Shown here piece after piece: positions 1 through 7,540 of a stretch of DNA of 64,000 bases (within the stretch, counting starts at the first letter, position 1; each line of letters begins with the position of its first letter). This stretch comes from Verrucomicrobiota bacterium (lineage in GTDB: Bacteria > Verrucomicrobiota > Verrucomicrobiia > Limisphaerales > J093). The notes under the pieces are model-generated. The model was given only the letters and a program-made list of their open reading frames with translations. It did not search any database and had not been told where the DNA came from. The translations under genes and the position numbers were made by a program. The DNA lies in the NCBI GenBank assembly GCA_022710935.1, contig JAKLFY010000026.1, positions 1 to 64,000 of the forward strand, in the 5' to 3' direction.

Positions 1-475
1 CCTGCAATCGCCGCCGCACCAACTCGACTCCCGGATCCACCGCTCCCCCGGCCCGGGACAGCCGCTGCTGGGCCTTGTCCAGCCCCAACCGCCCCACCCG
101 CACCGGATTCAGATGCACGTAGCGCGCCACCGCCACCACTCCGCGCTGATCCTCCACCACGATGGCACGGTAGCGCCCCTGAAAGACGTGCCCACACTGC
201 CCATGCGCCCAGTTGAAGCGACTGCTGTAGCTGACATGCAACCAGCGCATCGCATCGCTCAAGTTGGGCTCCGGCGTCCGCACCATCAGATGATAGTGGT
301 TGTCCATCAGCACGAACGCGTGCACCTCGATCCCGAATCGCTCCGGCAACTCCGCCACCAACCCCAGGAACCGTCGCCGATCCGCATCGGTCCGGTAAAT
401 CGCCTCGCGCCGGTTCCCTCGGCTCGTCACGTGATACCACCCGCCCGCCACCAGGATTCTCAATGGTCGCGCCAT
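1..475 (-). CDS. REP-associated tyrosine transposase (RAYT, Y1_Tnp), C-terminus outside window
   Basis: The start ATG is at 475 on the minus strand and the protein begins MARPLRILVAGGWYHVTSRG. The frame stays open to base 1, so at least 158 residues are coded and the C-terminal part lies beyond the window edge. It carries the HUH signature of IS200-like Y1 transposases (VLMDNHYHLMV) and the later ARYVHLNPVRVGRLGL block with the conserved tyrosine region. RAYT enzymes are single-strand DNA endonucleases that act on REP-type palindromes. A 25-bp motif (505-529) matching the ends of the second RAYT copy lies 30 bp upstream of the start, as expected for the element's right end. It is similar to, but clearly diverged from, the RAYT at 38110-39162. 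Confidence 0.9.
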   Translation of the reverse strand, partial: MARPLRILVAGGWYHVTSRGNRREAIYRTDADRRRFLGLVAELPERFGIEVHAFVLMDNHYHLMVRTPEPNLSDAMRWLHVSYSSRFNWAHGQCGHVFQGRYRAIVVEDQRGVVAVARYVHLNPVRVGRLGLDKAQQRLSRAGGAVDPGVELVRRRLQ

Positions 476-504
476 GCCCCGAAGCGTCTCCCACCCGACC
501 TCAT

Positions 505-529
505 TTGTCAACAATACGGATCTGACCCC
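505..529 (+). repeat. RAYT terminal motif, copy a (diverged right end)
   Basis: The motif starts TTGTCAACAATACGG and ends GGATCTGACCCC. It aligns without gaps, with six mismatches, to the 25-bp motif at 35637-35661. It lies just outside the RAYT at 1-475 in the same relative position as the motif at 39191-39214 has to the second RAYT, and it cuts off an AraC-like reading frame. Confidence 0.7.
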
Positions 530-531
530 AT

Positions 532-639
532 TGCTTTCTCGAGGAGTTGCTTGGCGCGGGCGAGCTGAAGATCATCCAGGTAGTGGTGGAACGTCCGGCC
601 GACAGTCTTGGAGAAGAGGTTGCACAGGTAGCAAGAGTT
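532..639 (-). pseudogene. AraC-family regulator remnant (end of the DNA-binding domain)
   Basis: On the minus strand about 36 codons read NSCYLCNLFSKTVGRTFH followed by HYLDDLQLARAKQLLEK. This matches the second helix-turn-helix of AraC/XylS regulators (a YLSRLFKxxxGxTFxxYL-type pattern, then RxxxAKxLL). Nothing recognisable as the rest of the protein lies upstream, where the oxidoreductase remnant begins. The fragment ends where the RAYT terminal motif starts (about 529-531), so the C-terminus was probably lost through that element. It is non-functional as seen. AraC regulators commonly control adjacent sugar genes, which would fit the fucosidase region, but that link is inference. Confidence 0.55.
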
Positions 640-662
640 CCGCCCCAGGTCCCGCCCCCTGA

Positions 663-1588
663 TCACGCCGTGCGCCGCGCGAATTGGGGAATCTTCAGGC
701 GCTCGCCGCCCCGCAACGCGGATGCGTGGGCGACGATCCCCGGGATGGTCATCGCCAGCGCCTCGTCGATATTCACCAAGGGCTCGCGGTCTTCCAGGAT
801 CGCGGTGATAAACTCGTGCATCAGCGGCCCGTGCGAACCGCCGTGCCCCCCCCGCCGGCACGCCGGGAGCGAGAGGCGGACGCGAGATGTCCGGCAGACT
901 CTCCTCCATTTCGCCCCAGTACTGCATGCCGGCCATGCGGCCCCGCTCGCCGAAGACGCGCCCCGTTTCGTTGATGAGCCTCGCGACCGACATGCTCATC
1001 AGCATCCGCGAAACGCCGCCTTCGCTCGTCTCGAACATGGCAATCTCGTCGGCAAACGGGTTCTGGTAAACGTTGCCGCCGGGCCCATGGACCGCCGAGG
1101 TGCCCTTGAACCCCATGCACGACACCGACGTGAACCGCTGTCCCGTCACGCCCACATCGAAAGCCGTCGAGTGCGTCGGATACCAAAGAGGCGGGCTTCC
1201 GATCCGCCACCCTTTGTACGAATCAATCGGCGCCGTGACATGATGGTAATACTCGCCTTCGGAATAGACCAGACGCCCGAAACCGCCCGCGCGATAGATC
1301 GTCCGCATCGCGTGGCACGACGCGTGGTAGCAACTGGTCTCCGCCATCGGCCCCGAACCGGCACACGCCGTACCCCACGATCCCCACGCGGACCTTGCGC
1401 TCGGACGCCGGCTCCCAGGCCTTGGGCGTCTCCCGCAAATCCGCAGCCCGGCCCGGCGCCGACCCTGCGCACCCGAAAGCGGCCGCCAGAGATCCAACAC
1501 CCAGCGTTTCGAGGAAGCCACGGCGCGGAAAGGCGCGGATTGTTGCGTTCCAGGCGGGTTGCTCCGGAAGAGGCGCGCTCTGTTTCAT
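663..1588 (-). pseudogene. Gfo/Idh/MocA-type oxidoreductase, decayed (internal deletion plus frameshifts)
   Basis: The reading starts MKQSAPLPEQPAWNATIRAF at 1588 with a Tat-like signal (PRRGFLETLGVGSLAAAFG) and reaches the Rossmann start VRVGIVGYGVCRFGA. The frame then changes and continues at MAETSCYHASCHAMRTIYRA, EGEYYHHVTAPIDSYKGWRI and ETSEGGVSRMLMS, the typical second half of secreted Gfo/Idh/MocA proteins. About 90 residues of the NAD-binding domain normally found between these blocks are missing. A second frameshift near the C-run at about 845-852 leads to GPLMHEFITAILEDREPLVN and a stop at 663. Three frames are therefore needed for one protein, so it is broken. It lies 120 bp downstream of the fucosidase on the same strand and may once have been co-transcribed with it. 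A sequencing or assembly error at the C-run could explain the second shift but not the missing core. Confidence 0.8.
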
Positions 1589-1707
1589 GGCACTGCATCG
1601 TGCCCCATGACCGCCGCAGGTCAAGAACGACCCATCCCACGAAGGCACCCCTCTTCGGGCTGCCAATCTCCGGCAGAAGACGCAGGCGCCAGAGCGGTGA
1701 GCGATCG

Positions 1708-3501
1708 TTATTTGGCAAACACCTGGAATTCCCAAATCGTGGGCGGGCGCGTCGCTTCGAGGATGTTCAGCCGCACGTGGCGCGCCTCGACGGGCGGGAA
1801 TGTGGTGGCGAAATCCGTGCCCGCCGTGGTGCCGGCGGTTGCGATCCTCCACGACTCGTCCGCCGTCATGCGATATTCCAATTGATATCGGGTCAGGCGC
1901 GGATCGAGCTCCCTGATTACCGCACGGGAGATGCTCGCGGGTTGGGCCAACTCGACCTCGATCCAGGCTTGCTGAACATCGTCCGCCGTCGCCCAGCGCG
2001 TCTCGGGATCGTCGTCCACCGCCTTGTCGGGACCAAACTGCGTGCCTCCGGGATGGACGTTCGACGCGGTGGCAGGCCGATGGGCCGTCAGCGCGCCGGA
2101 ACCAGCCGGAGCCAGGGGATTCCAGTGAAGACCGAATTCCGCGATGGCCGGCGGTGCGGCGGCCTGGCTGATCACCAGGCGCACCCGCTGGGCGGTCAGA
2201 GCCGGGAACCGGCGCAGTTGCTTGTGGCCGATGACCTGACCGGCAGTCACGCCACGCCACTGGGTGCCGTCGAGAACCTCGACTCGGTACTCCTGGACGC
2301 GTTCGCCAAGGGTGATGTCCTCCTGCAAACGCGCCACGTTGAACATGCGGGGATGACCCAGATCGAACTCGAGTTGGCCGTCGCGCGCGCCCCCAGCAGG
2401 CATCCAAAATGTGCCGAGGTCCCCGTCCAGCACGTTCTGCCCAGCGTGTGCGGAGTCACGGACGCTCGAAGTGGTCACCGCGGCCCCCGCAGCGAAGTTC
2501 GTCGCGCTCAACTGCCTCACGAACGCCCCGAATTCCCGCAGCCGAATGGCATCCGGGTCAGCGATCCGCCCCCGCCCATCGGGCGGCACGTTCAGGAGCA
2601 GCACCGAGTTCCGCCCCACGGATTTGAAGTAGATGTCGGCCAGCGTCGAAAGCGATTTGACCTTGGCATCCTCGGTCGAGTGGTAGAACCACCCGGGCCG
2701 GATCGAGACGTCGCACTCGGCCGGGTGCCACACCGACTGACCATCGCGTTCGACTACAGAAGACTCGTTTTCGCGCGCGACGCCTGATTCATTGCCGACC
2801 CAGCGGATGTCCGGGCCGCAGATCGCAATCAGGGCGTTGGGTTGAAGATCGCGAACAACCGCGTAAAAACCGGGCCAGTCGTATTCCTGGCGCTTGCCGT
2901 TGGGGCCTTCGCCGCAGGCGCCATCAAACCACACCTCGTCAATCGCTCCGTAATTCGTGAGCAACTCCCGCAACTGGTTGCGAAAATACTCGTTGTATCG
3001 GGGCGTATCGCCATAGACGGGCTGGTTCCGGTCCCAGGGCGAAAGATAGAGACCGACTCGCAAACCCCGCTCACGCAGGGCTTCGACCACTTCACGGACA
3101 ACATCGCCCCGGCCGTCGCGCCAGGGCGATCTCTTGACGCTGTGCCCGGTGAACTTCGATGGCCAGAGACAGAAACCATCGTGGTGTTTGGCGGTCAGGA
3201 TCAGAAGCCTCACCCCCGCATCATCCAGCACGGCGGCCCACTGGCGGGCGTCGAAATCGCTTGGGTTGAACAGCTTCGGATCTTCCTGGCCGTCGCCCCA
3301 CTCGCGGTCCGTGAATGTGTTCATCCCAAAGTGGGCGAACGCGATGAACTCGAGGCGCTGCCAGGCGAGTTGTTCGGGCGTGGGAACCGGGCCGGCGGCG
3401 AACGTGGCACTGGCGCACACAGCGAAGGCTGACAAACCGGCGATGCAGCTTCTGAAACGCGCACACGCGGACAACCATCGACAGCAGCAATCCAAGTTCA
3501 T
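1708..3501 (-). CDS. Alpha-L-fucosidase-like secreted glycoside hydrolase, family GH29, with discoidin-type C-terminal domain
   Basis: This 597-aa protein has an N-terminal signal-like segment (about residues 1-35). Family GH29 is recognisable from FIAFAHFGMNTFTDREWG (about 52-69), LTAKHHDGFCLWPS (about 102-115) and GLYLSPWDRNQPVYG. The block DEVWFDGACGEG carries the expected catalytic nucleophile Asp, about residue 193. The second half (about 330-597) holds F5/8-type-C-like segments such as SNVHPGGTQFGPDKAVDDDP and ETRWATADDVQQAWIEVEL, a carbohydrate-binding fold. The predicted role is removal of alpha-L-fucose from exported glycans in the periplasm or outside the cell. GH29 members with this short active-site domain can also be alpha-1,3/4-specific; substrate cannot be read from sequence. 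The oxidoreductase remnant follows 120 bp downstream. Confidence 0.9.
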   Translation of the reverse strand: MNLDCCCRWLSACARFRSCIAGLSAFAVCASATFAAGPVPTPEQLAWQRLEFIAFAHFGMNTFTDREWGDGQEDPKLFNPSDFDARQWAAVLDDAGVRLLILTAKHHDGFCLWPSKFTGHSVKRSPWRDGRGDVVREVVEALRERGLRVGLYLSPWDRNQPVYGDTPRYNEYFRNQLRELLTNYGAIDEVWFDGACGEGPNGKRQEYDWPGFYAVVRDLQPNALIAICGPDIRWVGNESGVARENESSVVERDGQSVWHPAECDVSIRPGWFYHSTEDAKVKSLSTLADIYFKSVGRNSVLLLNVPPDGRGRIADPDAIRLREFGAFVRQLSATNFAAGAAVTTSSVRDSAHAGQNVLDGDLGTFWMPAGGARDGQLEFDLGHPRMFNVARLQEDITLGERVQEYRVEVLDGTQWRGVTAGQVIGHKQLRRFPALTAQRVRLVISQAAAPPAIAEFGLHWNPLAPAGSGALTAHRPATASNVHPGGTQFGPDKAVDDDPETRWATADDVQQAWIEVELAQPASISRAVIRELDPRLTRYQLEYRMTADESWRIATAGTTAGTDFATTFPPVEARHVRLNILEATRPPTIWEFQVFAK

Positions 3502-3677
3502 CGGGGCACCATAGAGTTCTTAAACTGGAAATGCCATAGCGAACGAGTCCAGACGAGTCCAGTTCAGTCTCTCATTTTGGCTCCCATGAACCGCCTCGGT
3601 GTTCACACGTACGCCCCTTTCCGTGTTCACACGGATTCCCGGACGACGCGGCGCGGTGAAAGAATCCCCGTCCAGCA

Positions 3678-3752
3678 GTGCACAAGATCCTGATCGTGGA
3701 CGACGATGCGAGATTGCATGCGGCCGCCTTTGTAAAGAAACGTTTACTGTAA
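3678..3752 (+). pseudogene. Response-regulator receiver-domain scrap (first ~15 residues)
   Basis: A GTG at 3678 opens a short frame reading VHKILIVDDDARLHAAA and stopping at 3750-3752. The KILIVDDD block is the canonical first strand and acidic pocket of CheY-like receiver domains. Nothing of the rest of the domain follows, so this is at most a remnant, or a chance match. Confidence 0.35.
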
Positions 3753-3754
3753 AC
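3742..3754. promoter_or_regulatory. Short perfect palindrome upstream of the secreted-protein cluster
   Basis: GTTTAC-T-GTAAAC is a perfect 6-bp inverted repeat in an A/T-rich pocket of an otherwise GC-rich region, about 180 bp before the ATG at 3933. It could be an operator or a promoter-proximal site. No regulator is identified. Confidence 0.25.
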
Positions 3755-3932
3755 AAAACTTGACTTCAACGCTCGCACCAGTACCGTCGCCACCTCGCAC
3801 CCCTTAGGTCTCTGTGGGATGCCTTATGATACCATAGGCGGACCCGGATCGAGGGGATCGTATGACGAAAGAACGGCCAATAACCTCGTGCCGAAACGGC
3901 CTCTGGCAGGTGCCCCACAACGTTCTCACCAT

Positions 3933-5705
3933 ATGCAGAATTCCGCGCTCTGCCTCCTCATTGCGCTCCTGTTGCTGATCACGCCGAGCGCCCTGGGTCA
4001 ATGGCTCACCCAGCGAGTCGCGCTCCAACCTGGGTGGAACGCCGTCCATCTCGAGGTCAAGCCGGAACCCGGCGGGTGCGAACAGGTGTTCGCCGGCCAG
4101 CCGGTCCAGAGCGTCTGGAAATGGAATCGACGCTTCTCGACCATCCAGTTCACGGTTGACCCCGACACGCTGCTGCCCGAGAGCCCGGATTGGCTGGTCT
4201 GGTTGCCGCCGTCGGATCCGCGCGCCTTTCTGAGCCGCCTGGGAGCGCTGCAAGCCAACCAGGCTTACCTCATCAAGGTCGCCCCCAACGCCGCGCCGTT
4301 CACCCTGACCATCAAGGGACGGATTGTTCCGCCACGGATCGAGTGGTTTCCGAACGGCTTGAACCTGGTCGGTTTTCCCGTGCACCCCAACAACCCGCCG
4401 ACGTTTGCCGAGTTCTTCAAGTTCACGCCTGAGATCGACACGTCGAGGGGTTACGCCAACGAACTGTATCGCCTCGACACCCGGGGCATCGGTCAACGCA
4501 TTGTCCAACCGGCCCGTGACCGGATGCAGCGGGGCGTGGCGTACTGGATCGGTTGCGCCCAGGCGCCAACCCGCCTGTCCGCGCTGCACGTCACGCCCGG
4601 CAGCCCTGATGGACTGGACTTCGGCAGCTTGTTCACGCGCAAGGAATACACGGTGAAGAACACGCATCCAACCGAGAGCCGCACGGTCAGACTGCGCCAG
4701 CGGGCATCGGAAATCCCGCCTTTGGCCGGCGGATTTCCGGAGCTGGCCGGCCCGGTGCCGCTGGCCTATCTGGCCAGGAACGCCAGCAACCTCTGGGCAT
4801 GGGGCGAATTCCCCGAGGCGGGGCTCTCGCGTACCCTCGCGCCGGGAGACGAGTGGCGACTTTGGCTCGGCGTCCGGCGCCGCGATTTCGCGCCCTACGT
4901 GGCGCAGGGCACCAATGGCGCGACCTACCAGAGCCTACTCGAGATCACCGACGGGGCGGAGTCGTTGTTGGTCCGCGTGCCCGTCGTGGCGCGCAAGCCC
5001 GCCGCCATGGGCGCCGCACTGTTGAGCGGCGTGTCGGGCGAGCCGGCGGCTCACCACGAGGACGAGGGGCTCTGGGTCGGATCGGCGACACTCGACGAGG
5101 TGAATGTGCCGGCCTACCCCAGCGCCGACATGCAGGGCACGCCCGCCGCCGCGTCGTTCCGTCTGCTGGTGCATGTGGATGCCTACGGCCAGGCGCGATT
5201 GCTGCAACGCGTCGTTCTGGCATGGGACCCGACGCTGACCGATGCGCCTCATACCAACGGGACATACGCCGTCTACGCCGATGATCGGGCGGTGCCGACC
5301 GAAGCCACCGATGTGAAGCGCATCGATTCGGTGGCATTCCCGGTGATGGCGCCGGTGGCGTTGAGCGGAAGCCTCAGCAACGCGCTGACCGGCACCGTGA
5401 CTGTCGCGTTCGACGCCCCGACCAATCCCTTCCTGCATCGCTACCACCCGATGCACGACAACAAGAACTGGGACTTCGAGTCTTACACCAACGCCGTGGA
5501 AACGCGCACAATCGCGCGGAACCTCACGCTCACCTTTGACGCCGTCACCAACACCTCCGCCAGTCCTTACTATGGCGTCGACCAGTTGAGCGGCGTCTAC
5601 CAGGAAACCCTCACCGGATTGCGCGCCCAACCGGTTCTCGTCCGGGGCGCTTTCTCACTCGAACGCATCAGCCGGATCAATCAACTGCAAGGCATCATAC
5701 CATGA
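3933..5705 (+). CDS. Secreted protein of unknown function, first gene of the 3.9-17.4 kb cluster
   Basis: I chose the ATG at 3933 because it places a clean signal peptide first (MQNSALCLLIALLLLITPSA, cleavage near LGQ); the upstream frame has no signal features. The ~590-aa mature protein is rich in Trp, Pro and beta-type sequence (QRVALQPGWNAVHLEVKPEP; WFPNGLNLVGFPVHP; ITDGAESLLVRVPV). No catalytic motif was found. The repeated pattern of 'GWN/GLN plus hydrophobic plus P' suggests beta-sandwich modules. Its stop overlaps the next start (ATGA at 5702-5705), so it is translationally coupled to the tail-fibre-like gene. The family is not recognised; export is the only secure statement. Confidence 0.8.
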   Translation: MQNSALCLLIALLLLITPSALGQWLTQRVALQPGWNAVHLEVKPEPGGCEQVFAGQPVQSVWKWNRRFSTIQFTVDPDTLLPESPDWLVWLPPSDPRAFLSRLGALQANQAYLIKVAPNAAPFTLTIKGRIVPPRIEWFPNGLNLVGFPVHPNNPPTFAEFFKFTPEIDTSRGYANELYRLDTRGIGQRIVQPARDRMQRGVAYWIGCAQAPTRLSALHVTPGSPDGLDFGSLFTRKEYTVKNTHPTESRTVRLRQRASEIPPLAGGFPELAGPVPLAYLARNASNLWAWGEFPEAGLSRTLAPGDEWRLWLGVRRRDFAPYVAQGTNGATYQSLLEITDGAESLLVRVPVVARKPAAMGAALLSGVSGEPAAHHEDEGLWVGSATLDEVNVPAYPSADMQGTPAAASFRLLVHVDAYGQARLLQRVVLAWDPTLTDAPHTNGTYAVYADDRAVPTEATDVKRIDSVAFPVMAPVALSGSLSNALTGTVTVAFDAPTNPFLHRYHPMHDNKNWDFESYTNAVETRTIARNLTLTFDAVTNTSASPYYGVDQLSGVYQETLTGLRAQPVLVRGAFSLERISRINQLQGIIP

Positions 5706-7045
5706 CGGCACATCCAACTCCGAGATCTGCAGTGGCAGCCCTGTCACATCCGACACGATCACCCTCACCCGCTCTCCAGGCGCCCTCTCCCATCGGATGG
5801 GAGAGGGATGGGGTGAGGGGTCAGGCTCGCCTGCCCGCCGAACGCAGCAGGCAGCAACCGACCCAACACGGACGCCACCTACGGCACGGCGCGCGCGTGT
5901 TCTGGGTGGCAGCACTCGCCCTGGGCCTGCTGGCGGCGGCAGCAGTTCCCCTGATCGCGGGTGAGACCGTGCCCGCCGCGATCAACTACCAGGGCAAACT
6001 CACCGACAACCTGGGCAACGCCGTCAAGAGCGGGTACTACGAAATCCAGTTCCGCATCTGGAATGACGCGACCAAGAACGAAACCGCCAACTACATTTGG
6101 GGTCGGACATTCCCCTTGCACGTGGTCACGAACGGCATGTTCAATGTGCTGTTGACCAACGACGGCGACGTGCCGGGCAGCCCCGCGGTGAACAGCATCC
6201 TCGAGGCCTTCGCCGGGACAGACCGCTATTTGGGGCTGACCATCACGCGGAATCCCGACGGTGCCGTCACTTCGCCCGTGGAAATCAGCCCGCGCCAGAA
6301 GCTGGCCACGGCGCCCTATGCCATCCATGCCCATCAGGCCACTTGGGCGGACCACGCCACCACGGCCGACAACGCCACCCAGGCCGCCAGCGCCAGCTCG
6401 GCCTTGAAAGCCGACAACGCCACCAAGTTCGACAACATGTCCACCAGCGATTTTCTGATGGTCAAGCAGACTTCGCAGACGCTGGCCGGCAGCCTGACGA
6501 TTACCAACGGCGCTCTCACCGTTCGAGGCCAGACAACCGTGTCCGATACTTTCCACGCGGCTGCGGCCTCGGTTTTCGACGGGAGCATGATTGCGAACGG
6601 CAGCCTGTCGGTAGCCGGCAATGTGCTTGGCAGCAGCCAGGTCACCGCCACCGGCATGCTCAACGCCAACGGCGGTCTGAAGGTCACCGGCAACGTCCGT
6701 TTCGGCACTGACGCGCCAATTATCATTCGACGCTTTCATCTCGAGGACCAACCCAGCGGGGCTATTGAGAAGTGGTACAACACCGGGTATTCCACCACCA
6801 CGTGGTCGGCCGTGCTGGTCGGATTCAACTGCACCGGCGACTACTGGGAGAGCGGCACCAGTTCGCTGCTCCAGATGATGCTGTATCCGAACGGGAGCGG
6901 CGGCACCACCTGGCGCATTCTGTACACCGTCCGCCATCACTCAGACCCACTGAGTGCTATCTATGTGGACGTCATGTTCATCCGCAAGGAGCTCACTGCC
7001 GACGACCGGCCCACCCTGCACTACTTGCCCATGGAGAATCCCTAG
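5702..7045 (+). CDS. Exported tail-fibre-like / autotransporter-type repeat protein
   Basis: The frame opens at 5702 inside the upstream stop (ATGA). The first ~65 codons run through a palindromic repeat (5762-5819) and look non-native. An in-frame GTG at 5897 directly precedes a signal-like stretch (VFWVAALALGLLAAAAVPLI) and may be the original start. The mature part begins INYQGKLTDNLGNAVKSGYY, followed by FRIWNDATKN, WGRTFPLHVVTNGMFNVLL and a PYAIHAHQATWADHATTADN block. That arrangement is typical of bacterial proteins resembling phage tail collars or fibres. The middle is a low-complexity series of Ala/Asn/Thr/Gly repeats (about residues 215-330). The C-terminal ~110 residues (IIIRRFHLEDQPSGAIEKWY onward) look globular. 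Its role is probably surface or structural rather than enzymatic. Confidence 0.8.
   Translation: MTAHPTPRSAVAALSHPTRSPSPALQAPSPIGWERDGVRGQARLPAERSRQQPTQHGRHLRHGARVFWVAALALGLLAAAAVPLIAGETVPAAINYQGKLTDNLGNAVKSGYYEIQFRIWNDATKNETANYIWGRTFPLHVVTNGMFNVLLTNDGDVPGSPAVNSILEAFAGTDRYLGLTITRNPDGAVTSPVEISPRQKLATAPYAIHAHQATWADHATTADNATQAASASSALKADNATKFDNMSTSDFLMVKQTSQTLAGSLTITNGALTVRGQTTVSDTFHAAAASVFDGSMIANGSLSVAGNVLGSSQVTATGMLNANGGLKVTGNVRFGTDAPIIIRRFHLEDQPSGAIEKWYNTGYSTTTWSAVLVGFNCTGDYWESGTSSLLQMMLYPNGSGGTTWRILYTVRHHSDPLSAIYVDVMFIRKELTADDRPTLHYLPMENP
5762..5819. repeat. Nested palindromic repeat inside the 5' end of the tail-fibre-like gene
   Basis: Outer arms CCCTCACCC (5762-5770) and GGGTGAGGG (5811-5819) enclose inner perfect arms CCCTCTCCCATC (5783-5794) and GATGGGAGAGGG (5796-5807). 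This is the kind of REP sequence usually found between genes. Here it is read through as codons. Confidence 0.75.
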
Positions 7046-7324
7046 TCGCTCACTGCATTCCTGGCCCCGGAACGACAAACCTGCCGTCCAGTGAGGCGTT
7101 CCTCGAAAGCCGCCCAAACGACAACGGAGTTCAAATCCCAGATTCCTCGACTCATGAAACCTGCATTTGCTCGGCGCCGCGGGCGGAACTGGCCCCCTGA
7201 ACAACGGTTGAATGCGCACGGGGACCACGAACCGCTGCGGGCACGTCGCGCGCGGCAAGCCGCCTGCAAGCCGGCGCTCCGCGGCGCCTGGCGACCTCGC
7301 CTCCCGCGTGCGAAGGGGCGAAGC

Positions 7325-7356
7325 CTTTGGACTGCGTGCGCTTCAGCGCCGCTTTC
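7325..7356 (+). repeat. 32-bp repeat R3, copy a
   Basis: The core GGACTGCGTGCGCTTCAGCG followed by CCGCTTTCC is repeated in reverse complement at 42131-42162 with only a few differences (for example GTGTGC for GTGCGC). Both copies sit in non-coding repeat islands. Confidence 0.65.
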
Positions 7357-7436
7357 CATATCACGGTTCATGGCAAGCATGTTCGTGAAGACGGAACTCG
7401 GGCGTGCCGCCGTGACTGTTGACTTGGCTCGAATTG

Positions 7437-7526
7437 AACCGCGAGGTACGCGAAATGCGCGAATCCGGCGCTGTAGTCGAAAGGCATCCTGCCTTCTTTT
7501 TCGCGTGTTTGGCGTGGTTCGCGGTT
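7437..7526. repeat. Long imperfect inverted repeat (27-bp arms)
   Basis: The left arm 7437-7463 begins AACCGCGAGGTACGCGAAAT. The right arm 7500-7526 is its near reverse complement, ending TGGTTCGCGGTT. The loop is 36 bp. It lies immediately before the likely start of the giant gene and may act as a hairpin in the leader transcript. Confidence 0.65.
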
Positions 7527-7540
7527 GCCCTCCTGAACAG

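Larger units (their letters stand above)
3502..3932. other. Intergenic region between divergent genes
   Basis: These 431 bp separate the GH29 gene (minus) from the secreted-protein cluster (plus). They contain a response-regulator-like scrap (3678-3752) and a palindrome (3742-3754). Direct repeats of 'acgagtccag' occur near 3542-3565 and of 'gtgttcacac' near 3600-3640. No intact gene is visible. Confidence 0.6.
7046..7540. other. Repeat-filled gap before the giant gene
   Basis: The plus-strand frame is open here, but the sequence consists of repeats rather than coding sequence. One 32-bp motif (7325-7356) recurs inverted at 42131-42162. A long inverted repeat covers 7437-7526. The translated stretch is Arg/Ala-rich with no domain, so I do not treat it as part of the giant protein. 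Confidence 0.6.

Noticed and set aside
547-2787. 746-codon open frame on the plus strand
   Set aside because: Antisense to the oxidoreductase remnant and the GH29 gene, whose family motifs are clear on the minus strand.
5762-7526. CRISPR-like repetition
   Set aside because: Repeats are palindromic and unique in position, not regularly spaced; no cas genes.
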